64,000 bases of DNA, from assembly GCF_030272615.1 (NCBI RefSeq), contig NC_081405.1, positions 23,825,772 through 23,889,771 on the forward strand, written 5' to 3'. The position numbers and the translations under genes are program-made. The notes under the pieces are model-generated. The model had not been told where the DNA came from and did no database searches. It saw nothing but the letters and a program-made list of their open reading frames with translations. This stretch comes from Cryptomeria japonica. Lineage: Eukaryota > Streptophyta > Pinopsida > Cupressales > Cupressaceae. Of this stretch, positions 54,967-64,000 are shown in pieces; the stretch's first letter is position 1, and each line of letters begins with the position of its first letter.

Positions 54967-57900
54967 GTTTATCCTTTTGTGTGAGCACATCATCACAAAA
55001 TAGATGGAGTTGATTGATTTTTCTCAACAATAGTTTTCCCTCATCCATAGCATCTCTTATATCCTTCTGTTGTTTCTAAAGTTGAGACCGGAGCTCATTC
55101 AGTTTCTTGACTAAGGCAGTGTTGAGTGCCATATCATGCTTCTTCTCTGCATTTTCTTCGACAACTTCTTCTAGGCATTGTACCTAGTCCTTTACAATGA
55201 CACATAGAAGTTTCAGTTTGGCCAGAGAAGAATCAGTACTAAGGAGGTTAGTACCTAGAATCAAACTGGTGAGGGTGTCAACCGTAGTTTGAATGACATC
55301 CTGTTCCTTTTTCCTACTCAATGTTTCCAATCTTTCTTGTGCAAGCTTTATGCTTTGCAGCAGCTCTGATTCATCTACAGATTAGAGATCAATAGGACTC
55401 GCGATGTCAAATGGTTTGGCTTGACTGCTGATTGCCTTTGGAGTCTCCACTTATTTGTCTTTCTCTGTTTTCTCCTTCTCTGCGGCTCTTTTCTTTTCTT
55501 CTTCTTCTTCTTTCCTTAGTTCTTCCTTCTTCTTATCTTCTTCCTGCTTCTTCTTTTCTTCCTCCTTTTTTATCTTCTCCTCTTCTTTCTTCTTCTCCTC
55601 TTCTTTCCTCTTCTCCTCTTCTTTCCTTTTCAACCTTTTCCTTTTCTGCATCTGGAATGACATCTTCAACATCCAATGCATCAACATTAATAGTGTCCAC
55701 CCATTCTGTAACTCTTTCTCCTTCACCATCAAATACCTCATCCAGTTTGGCTGAGGATAGGTTAGGGTCTTGTTCGGCCTTCTTGTTGGCCTCAAATAGT
55801 TGAAACAACTATATAGAAGCTTTGGCATGCAAATGAGTGTCCTCTACTTCAGAGGTTCTGCCTTCTAGCAGCCCGAGTCTTTTTCTTCTCATGAAGAAGA
55901 GACCTTTATAAGTGTCCATTATCTCAAATAATTCAGAATTGGAGGCTTCAAGAAAGTAGTAAGAAAATACTTTCTCCCTTATTTTCTGTTCTTTCTCTAT
56001 GGAAATGCACCATTTGTTGTCCAAAGAATTGTATAACGAATCAGATGTCACCAAATCTAATTTTAGATGGTGACCGGTCATTGACACACAAATATTTTAT
56101 CATTTCTTGCACTACTTCTTCCTTCTCATTATCAGAAAAATCATCAAAATATTCTTTTAAATCATCAAGCACCTTTCTCTTGATATTCTTTAAAGTCCTT
56201 TGATGATGTGTCAGAGGCTTGTAAGAAGAGATGTCTATATTTACTGGTGTTGATGATCCAAGTGCAGTACTAGTAGACTTAGCCTTCTTGCATGATTGCT
56301 TGGTTTTCTTCAACTGCACTTCTAGTTCGGTAACCTCTAACTCCTGAGAGTTATTCTTGGTCTTCCACTTCCTTTCAAATACTTTAGCGGGTGCAACTTT
56401 TGGTTTTTTTCTTGGCAGGTGACCGCTTGGTCACTTTAGGACTTGCTGAGGTAACCGGTGCCGATACTGATGGCAGTGCCTTTCCCTTTTTCACTGAAGG
56501 TTCTTCAACCAGTGTTACCCTTTCCAAGTAGGTGCTGGTTCACTTTTTCTTTGTATCTAAAGGAGAGGCAAGCAAGGTGGAGGCATACCCATCTAACATG
56601 TCATACATCACCTCATATCCCCTAGGTTCTACTTCTTCCTTTCTGAGCTCTACCGCTTCCATTATACATTCATCTACTTTTATGGTAAAGTAGATGTCCT
56701 CTTCATATTTTTTAAGGATATCTCAAGATATCCTCATCAAAGTATTTATTCAAGACCTTAGGATATCCGGTTCCCACTGCTTGGAGACTTTCCCTAATTT
56801 GTTTAGTGATTGGTTGGTCAGCAAACCATTGAATATCACCAATTCTTGGGAAATAGCCTTGGAAGTAGAAAAATAGCCCGACCAAAAGTTGTCCAAATTT
56901 GAACCTCAAATCACTATCTTGTTTGAGGACTTTAGGTTCAGTAGAAGTTGTTTTTGCAAACAGGTACACAAATCAAATGAGGTGTCTTCCTTGATCATTC
57001 TATATGCGGCATTCACTGTACCAGTAGGGACAGAGTTTATTCAGCTAGCATAAAACACACGATAGCCAATTACCATGCAGACATACTTGACCAAATCATC
57101 TTTGATGGGATTGACAGTCATTCCACGTTGATCGCTCAGAGAACTGGTGAGCTTAGTCATTTCAGCCTTGATGACTTTCCTTAGGGCATACACCTCACCA
57201 ATGTTGCGAAAACTGGTGACGACATGAATTGCTTCAGGTGTTATGTCGTGCATCCTCTCGAGATACATTTTGTCACCATGAACTCTGCTCAGGATGATGC
57301 GGATGTTCTCTTCAGTGAACTCTTCAAGAAAATAAACAACATAATGTAGTTTCTTCCTCTCTAGGATGTTGTATTCTGGTTTGATTTTCTTGTCATCCCC
57401 ATAGAACAGACCTAGCTGGGAATGAATCGCTAGGGATCCTAGGTCTTCCAATTTACAGTCAATGTACCCTGAAATATCTTCTTCAACAATGACTTTAACA
57501 GGTATTTGGAACAAGGCATTATATTTCATTTTCCTTTGAATACATTCAGCTGTGTCCATAGGTACACTAGAGCTGGAGTGCGATGCAGAAGCCATGATTA
57601 ACAATAATTTGAGAAATACCTTCACAATTTCAAAATTTAGGGTTTGTTAATATAGCTCACTCTACACCACTTCGGTTGTTTGATTACTGCTTAGTGTTCT
57701 TCACCGATAGGTTGAAAATATCTCTGGATTCTTTTGCAAGCTTTGAATTGCAAGTTGAATCGCCTTTTGTCCCTCTGCTCTTGAAAATTTCTTCGCTCGC
57801 AAACTGATAAGTGAAAAAAACTTTAAGAATCCCTTTTAAACAAATTCTTCACCTACCATAATAAATGCTCCATCGCTAGGGTGCAAACCCTAATTTTGCC

Positions 57901-58073
57901 TTTTACTGCTTCAAAAACTTCTACCAATTGATAGGTAACATATACTGGTTTGGGTCTTTATCGATATAAACCGGGGGTTCGAAACATTTCACTAATTTGT
58001 TCCCCCTAAGATTTTCTAAAGCTCAGTTTGCCAGTTCAGAGACTTCCACACTAGGTGCTAAAACCGGTTCTTC

Positions 58074-59300
58074 CTATGACATTTCTTCAGGTTTCTTTTT
58101 CCAAGTTTTATTCATTCCTGCTTGAGCGGTTTCAACATTAATCTTCCCTTCTGGAGTGATTGGTATATCATTTGATAGGTTCTTTCTCATTATGCAGGTT
58201 TTAGCAGTGTGTCCTGGTTTGTTGCAATGATAGCATACCATTCCAAGTGTTCTCCATGGTCCATTATTCATACTACCATTCTTCCTTCTGCATGTTGCAT
58301 CAGTGTGACCACTACTATGGCGGACTAAACAAGTTGCTCTCCAACCATTTGCCGCTACCTGACTGCTGGTCATAGCTATTATACCGGTTAGGATTTTGGT
58401 TCATAGAGCGTTCCAGAACAACTTCGTGAGTTCTAGGAGGATATCTCCCAGTGTTGTGCAAAACAGACCTGCATTCAAATGCTCTATACCCAAACTTGTT
58501 GCATGCATAGTGATTTCCATTGAATCTACTGGATCTAGGCTTATTGTTTAGAAAATAAGGAAAATTATTGTAAGCCTTATTTCTACACATGTTAGCAGTA
58601 TGTCCTTCCTTGAGACAATTAAAGCAAATAGGTTTAAACTTTTACTTACCTTTATCCTTTGATGTTGGTTGCTTCTTTGATGCTACATCTTTTGTTCTAG
58701 AGGTCTCACCTTCCTCTTAACTAGAGAAACCAAATCTAGTGGTATTCTTTACTGGTTTTCCTGATTCAAGCTTTTGCTCTAGCTTAGTAGCACTTTGATT
58801 GAATTTGGCAAGTATCTCCTTGACTCGGTGAGTTCTTTGGAAAAAGAAGCATTGGATTCCTTCAAGGTTTCATTCTTAGAAATAGCCATGTTTAGTTCAC
58901 CTTGGATTTCTTCTTTCTCCACTTTACTCTCTTGGAGATGAGTGGTAAGGGCACTGATTTCTTGCTTCAACTTGGAGATCTCATGATCTTTGTCTTTTAC
59001 CAGATCTTCAGCTTTCCTTCGGTTCTCAAGCTCTTGACACATTTTGATAGTCAATCCTTCCAGTTCCCTTCTTAGGTTGGCATTAGATTCATTCAGTTTT
59101 TCAACTTCTTCAACTAGGGCCTCCATGTCTGCCTCATCAAAAGAACTATTTTCAGTAAGCTCCATCAATTTCTCAGCATGTTCTCTTCTTTTTGCCAGAG
59201 AGGCTTTATATTTGACTTTGAGTTCATCATAGGCTTTCTTAGTCTGAATGAGTCGATGAGTAAGTTCCCTCATAGTGTATTCCCCCATATCTCCATCCAA
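58074..59300 (-). pseudogene. ORF1, unit 2: Gag-like coiled coil plus zinc knuckles
   Basis: It opens MDGDMGEYTMRELTHRL at 59300. The coiled coil is open for 174 codons, past the point where unit 1 has TGA (here LENRRKAEDL). A one-base deletion near 58820 shifts the frame. Knuckles follow at 58590-58074: CNKFGYRAFEC (His to Tyr), CLVRHSSGHTDATC (second Cys lost) and an intact CYHCNKPGHTAKTC. The TAA before the first knuckle is shared with unit 1. A further frameshift lies near 58340. Confidence 0.72.
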
Positions 59301-59338
59301 GTTGTTAGACTTATAGAAAGGTTGGCTCTAATACCAAT

Positions 59339-60444
59339 TGATGAATACTAAGAGGGGGTGGGGGGGTGAATCAGTATACCAAAAAATGTTGAATACAAAC
59401 TCTTAAACAATTTAACAGACAACTGGTACAACATATTTACTAATAAATCGGTTAATATAAATGCAAACCAAATAACAAATAAAGCATTCACCCACAAGAG
59501 CGTAATCACCATAAAACAAGATGTTTTGACGTGGAGACCCAAATGGGAAAAACCACGGTGAGCAAAAACTCACAAGTAACTATCTGCAGAATAGAAACCA
59601 GACTGATTAAGGTCATACAATTGTTCTTCACCAGAACAGATCCTGTTAGGAATCTAGATCTCTGTTAGGAGATAAGTCTGGTTAAAGACTACCTTGTGAG
59701 AGGATTTCAGATTCACAGTTGTGAACCACCTTGTTAGAGGATTTACAAAGGCTTTGCTGGGCCTACTTGGTTAAGAGTTTCAGACTTGTCGAAGATATGA
59801 GTAATCAACAAGTAAATGATCTAGATATTAGCACAGTATGCATAGTTAGATCCTTGATGGCTCATTGTTAATGCACATTTAGCATTACTTTAGTCTTCAA
59901 TATCTCCACACTCTATTTTTTCACATAGACCTAATCTTCTCTTCTATAATCGCACATACAAACCCTCATCAACTCCTAAAACCCTATACACGATGTCCTT
60001 ATAAAGGAGTTTGATTTCATGTCGGTCCAATAGGATTAAATTACAAGTTCCTAGGTTCAGTGCATCTAGACACATTTGGTAACACGACACAAAATCACCA
60101 CCAAAGTGTCGGTGGATGATAACTCATCACAGAGTAATACTGGTTCATATAGTTTAAAGATTACCGGTTGTCAAAATGAAGACTGGAAAAATTTTAACTA
60201 CTGCTTTGTTCCTTCGTACCTCTTGAGATCCTCAAACCGCTTGAGGTCTTCATACCGCTTGGGGTCTTCAGTCAGTTTGTGACTAGTAAACACCTTCTGC
60301 AAAACACCGATAGTATAAAGACTATAATACATAATACTGGTTGGAACAATTACTGGTTGAGCATAACTCATACATAAAGAAAGTGATCACAAAACAAGTG
60401 TGTGCCCATCAATGACAATCACAACATCATCAAAAATGTCAACA
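59339..60444 (-). repeat. Right LTR of the array (5' LTR in sense)
   Basis: It runs TGATGAATAC…ATGTCAACA, followed by the TAGAA duplication. 1106 bp. Confidence 0.92.
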
Positions 60445-60449
60445 TAGAA

Positions 60450-60880
60450 AAGTTGTCACCATAGATTGATCAGTTTACAAAGTTGCATTTATCACAAATT
60501 TTACCTTAGCTAGATCAATGTATATTCCATGATGATAGGTGGTAAGGCTAATTAATTTTCTAGCCATGAATTCAAAGACACATTTCTCAAGACTTAATTT
60601 GACCTTGTACTCATGTAACCTAGTAAAAATTATGCAAAGTTCTTCTATATTCATTGACCTCTTTTTGGATTTCACAAGTAATTGGTGCACATAAGGTTAT
60701 ACAATCTTGTGAATAGTATAGTTAAAGATACGAGTTATATCCCTTTAGTATGTATCTCCAACATTTTTCAATCCAAATATTTCTTGACATTAGTAAACAT
60801 TTTTCTCTAGTTGCCTTTTATAATAGCAATTTGATTATAATTCAAAATCTCATCCATAACGGACACCATTTCATATCTAA
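60450..60880 (-). pseudogene. pol: Decayed Ty3/gypsy reverse transcriptase
   Basis: From 60880 leftward it reads VMDEILNYNQIAI (the MDGFSGYNQI region), then KMLEIHTKGI and VKSKKRSMNIEELCIIFTRLHEYKVKLSLEKCVFEFMARKLISL. The last part is the open frame 60690-60475 and is the gypsy HL…F.RL.EYKVKLNP.KCVFGV…LLGF motif. The YVDD segment is lost among stops. The tandem array interrupted it downstream at TAGAA; the rest continues at 45085. Probably Tat/Athila lineage. Confidence 0.75.
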
Positions 60881-61928
60881 TAAGAATAGAAATAAAATTA
60901 ATTAAATACAATCTTATTTAATTAATTTATAAACAAGTGTGAAGGATTAGTGGTGAATTTGGGATGTCTTCATTTTATCCTTCTTTGATATAATGTCATA
61001 ACTAGAATAAGTGACATCATATCAAAGAAGAATGAAAATTAGTGAGGAAGAGGATTTAGTGATTGGTTACATTGACTTCCTAGAAGAAGAGATAACAAAC
61101 TTATTTGAAAATAAGATTAATAATAGATGTTTCCTTGTGCATTGAGGGTTAGGGATTGGTTGATTTGATGAGTTGACAATGTTGTTGATGATATAAATAA
61201 TACAAGGATTGTGTTGTTAACAATGAGAACACCATGATGAATTGATTGACTTAGACAAATTGATTAATATTGGATTTCAAATATGATTTGATGGTTGGGG
61301 TAGGATTTGGATTTGGGATTGGATTAGATTAAAGGATGATAAGATGCCCCTACAAGAGGATGAGAATGTTGGAAGAACATAGAAATTCCCTCAAAATGGA
61401 TGAGATTAATGTTAGTAAAGGAGTTTGGTAATTGTGAAGTTGTATTTGAGAGAAGGGATTGAATATGATGGAGAAAAAAATTTAGTTAAGGAGGAATTGA
61501 TGAATACGTTAGTGATGATGGGGAAATGCTATTAAAGCAATATATTGTGTAAAGAGGAACTTACTATTTTTGTAGAACTTGGTGTTATACACCATAATAT
61601 GATGGACACTAATGATGGCACCATGTGCATATGGACTAACACAAAATTACACATGTTGCAAATAGCCTAGTGATCCAATGTACATGTTGTCAAGGTGCAC
61701 CGACATATGAATAATGATGGAAACCATGATTGTATATTGCATGGAGCATTAGGAATATAAGCAATAATCAAACATCTAGAAAATACATTACCTAGTAACC
61801 TATGCAATATTGATTCTAGGGTAGTGAATGGATGATATGGAGGGATGAAAGAGGAGATGTTTGTTTTGGCATCAAGGATACAAGGATCAAATGGGATTAT
61901 ATTTTCCCCTTGGTCAAACTATGAGAAC
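60881..61928. other. Non-coding region with a strong hairpin
   Basis: No gene is seen. It holds the inverted repeat at 60971-61039 and AT-rich stretches near 60890-60940. Confidence 0.4.
60971..61039. other. Inverted repeat with 28-nt arms
   Basis: Arms 60971-60998 and 61012-61039 share CTTCTTTGATAT and ATGTCA with few mismatches around a 13-nt loop. Confidence 0.7.
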
Positions 61929-62894
61929 TGCACTAATTTTATGATGATGATAATATTGTTGACAGTAAGAATAATGTGAGAATAGTGTTGTTAATGATGA
62001 GAATTGTTTATACTGAATTGTAACTTATTTGCAAACCCTAAAGAGATCCAACTGAGCCCTAGATAAACAAATTCATTCAATAAAACTCAATAGAGATCTA
62101 CAAATTTATTCAAATGACATGAAATAAATAAATACACCTTAACACACAAGAGAGGCTTTTCTCCATTATTCTCCTATCCTCCATGATCTTGTATTTGATG
62201 GTTTTATTCTAAAATTTGCATGCACTTTCACAAGAGCTCAAGGAAGAACAAATATGGTTGTGATGATGTATGTTCTAGATAGATTTTGGTAGAGTATAGG
62301 TATGAATGCTTGTAGATGTGATGTATAATGAGAGGAAGAAGCCTATTTTATAGAAATCTCCAAGAAAATTAAGGGTTTGGATTAAGAGGTTAAAAGATGA
62401 GTGCCCAAGATCACATAGTTAAAAGAGACTCAATATGATTGAAGGGTAGGTAAAGATGAAAGGAGGAGATTGAGAGGTTAAAGGTAAAAGATAAGGGCGA
62501 ATATGATTAAGAGGTTAAATTTGAAATGGAGGGATGAGATTAAGTGGTGGGTTGAATTTGGACAAAACACAAAGTGAATGAAGAGATGATTGACACTTGT
62601 TACACATGTGCCTACGATTTTAGATTGTGATCCATGTGAACAAGTTGTAGGGATAGGATTAATCGAGGAAAAAGGTAAGTGAATAAATTAAATAAATACA
62701 AATATTTATTTAATTTACGAAGGAGGTGGGACCTAAATAAATAATAAATATTTATTTAAATTAGAAAGAAGAGGCTTAGTGAATTAATAATATAAATTAA
62801 AATATTTATATAATTTTAATAGAAGACATTATGGTAAAATAATCAACTAAATGATAAATATTTATTTAATTAAAGATAATTTTAGGTGTCTATA
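61929..62894 (-). repeat. Probable solo LTR distantly related to family B
   Basis: The right end reads AATTTTAGGTGTCTATA, the reverse complement of the family B start TGTAGACACCTAAAA with one change, preceded by AATATTTATTTAATT-type sequence. AGAAC at 61924-61928 and 62895-62899 would be the target duplication. The left boundary rests on that match alone. Confidence 0.45.
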
Positions 62895-62899
62895 AGAAC

Positions 62900-63305
62900 A
62901 ACACAAATATTGATAACGAGATTGTTGAACCCACAACAAGACTTAGAGGGGAAGGGTGAATTAGTCAGGATCACTTTAAAACCAATCAACCAAATTATAA
63001 TCAATATTTAAACATTCTATATAACAATATCAAAAACATCAACCATCAACACACGAACACCAAATTTATGTGGAAAACCCACGGTGAGAATCATGCTCAC
63101 AATATAAATAGAATTGATTACAATGTTTTAGGCTCACTCCCAAGGGGCATTATGCACTTGATGGAATTGAAAAATTAAGGCTTACTACCTTAGGGAAAGA
63201 TACATGGACTTGCACAACAGAGGAACACTACTTTAGGGCAAGATACAAAGGGTTGCCAAGAGATCCACTTGTTGGCATTTGACATTATAACAAACAATGG
63301 GAGAT
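62900..63305. repeat. Copia LTR fragment and internal end
   Basis: 62930-63170 has the G-rich GAGGGGAAGGGTGAATTAGTC and the TGTGGAAAACCCACGGTGAG block of copia LTRs in minus orientation. 63293-63305 is a polypurine tract (ACAATGGGAGAT) in plus orientation for the next LTR. Confidence 0.5.
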
Positions 63306-64000
63306 TGTTGGCATTTCAATAAGGATATTGAGAAGGTTGTTGATGATTATGGATATAACTGATTAAGGATGTTTACTGTCTTGATATTATTATTTTGTCA
63401 TTGATGTCAAGAAATTGATTTTCTAATTCAGTATGATGTTGCCATATCTTGAGAAGTATGATTTGAAGAGTATAAAGATGTCGGTAAAAGACACAGAAAG
63501 AATATGATGAATAATGAGATGGATAAGGTATTCAATGGGCAACTATTACCGAGTCAGACAATGATGAGATCATGATGTTTAGATTGTTTTAACATCATAC
63601 ATATGTTGTAAATTGTGAGGTTAATACTATACTATGTTACCGAGCAAAGAACCTAGTCGGTAAACCCTAAGGTTATCGCTATCGGTTACTGAAGGCAGAA
63701 TGTCTACCGAGTGAAGTTTAGTATTTACCAAGTTGTTATCGAGTTGTAACCGAGCTATAACATAATACATTAAATGGCTACATACGTTATTTAATGAAGG
63801 AAGCTGATGAGCTAGAACTGATTAAATGAGTGGTATGTCGTGCATGAAGTTTGTTAATGAATCTATGGCAAAGGAAAATTGGCATGAAGATCTACAGCTT
63901 AGATTGAACTACAATACCCTAGCACAAGTTCCAAGAAATGTATGCAAGTTCCAAGGTAGGGTAAAATGTTTTCAGATCGAAGGATACATTGAACCTGGTC
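63306..64000 (+). repeat. Copia LTR, runs off the window
   Basis: It begins TGTTGGCATTTCAATAAGG after the polypurine tract, in the same style as the LTR at 53906 (including TTTGTCATTGATGTCAA). The right end is outside the window. Confidence 0.65.

Larger units (their letters stand above)
52880..57625 (-). pseudogene. ORF2, unit 2: same unknown protein, more decayed and split by a copia insertion
   Basis: It opens at 57625 (MKVFLKLLLIMASASHSSS) and is open to 57041 over the N-terminal domain. Pieces then follow in different frames at 56969-56712, 56319-56041, 56087-55809 and 55828-55451 (Lys/Glu coiled coil). It continues past TAG near 55078 to 54972, where the copia derivative 53118-54966 interrupts it within KDKLQ. 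The tail resumes at 53112 (…YDSFTTYGQTVHRYQLQ). Compared with unit 1, the N-terminal domain differs at about one residue in seven to ten but keeps its length and hydrophobic pattern. Confidence 0.6.
45091..60444 (-). mobile_element. Tandem non-autonomous copia-like element: LTR-internal-LTR-internal-LTR
   Basis: Three LTRs (45091-46212, 51329-52456, 59339-60444) separate two homologous internal units. The same five bases, TAGAA, flank the outermost ends (45086-45090 and 60445-60449), so the whole array traces to one insertion. In sense order each unit has a Met-type primer site, ORF1 (coiled coil and zinc knuckles), ORF2 (unknown, with a Lys/Glu-rich coiled coil) and a polypurine tract. Neither unit has protease, integrase, reverse transcriptase or RNase H. 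Unequal recombination between LTRs of sister copies is the simplest origin. LTR features (hairpin, CNGTTA array, ACGTGGAAACCC block) are copia-type. Confidence 0.92.

Noticed and set aside
1-64000. Host protein-coding genes, tRNA or rRNA genes
   Set aside because: No frame shows an exon-intron gene structure or a non-transposon domain, and I recognised no tRNA or rRNA. tRNA likenesses were primer sites only.

Overview
The window is plant nuclear DNA, AT-rich and made almost entirely of nested LTR retrotransposons. I found no host gene, tRNA, rRNA, CRISPR array or bacterial feature. Copia primer sites match initiator tRNA-Met, Ty3/gypsy primer sites match tRNA-Arg and tRNA-Trp, and the very long LTRs stacked inside one another point to a large-genome seed plant. 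A conifer is plausible, but the sequence does not fix the species.

Layout, left to right. (1) 1-18349 is one long-LTR Tat/Ogre-like element (+ strand, left end outside the window). It carries a solo LTR of family A (1219-2421), a copia solo LTR (5567-7138) and a complete 7.8-kb family A element (8815-16595, - strand) that encodes only Gag and a protease-like domain. (2) 18532-26480 is a decayed copia element (- strand) with a family A-like solo LTR in its 3' LTR. (3) 26481-29520 is a truncated second copia element (- strand). (4) 29528-43788 is a rearranged copia element (+ strand). Its 3' LTR is split by a 9.7-kb non-autonomous gypsy-like element (33247-42992) with a Gln/Asn-rich reading frame and no pol. 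(5) 45091-60444 is a striking LTR-internal-LTR-internal-LTR array (- strand) flanked by one 5-bp target duplication (TAGAA). Each internal unit has a coiled-coil plus zinc-knuckle frame and a second, unrecognised ~980-codon frame, and no integrase or reverse transcriptase. One unit was later hit by a deleted copia element (53118-54966). (6) 60445-64000 holds a decayed gypsy reverse transcriptase, into which the array inserted, and LTR pieces.

Insertion ends were fixed by finding TG...CA termini, primer sites, polypurine tracts and matching 5-bp duplications: GGTTC, CAACC, GTTAT, TTGTG, TAGAA and GTTTA. Most elements here are non-autonomous and would depend on enzymes made elsewhere.

The observations that most deserve follow-up are: a C-run hairpin just inside the 3' end of the copia LTRs whose stem changes sequence but keeps pairing; the two-frame pol-less element and its triple-LTR form; stem-loops overlapping the polypurine tract in two gypsy-like families; duplicated primer-binding sites in the first element; and dense CNGTTA arrays in all the larger copia LTRs.
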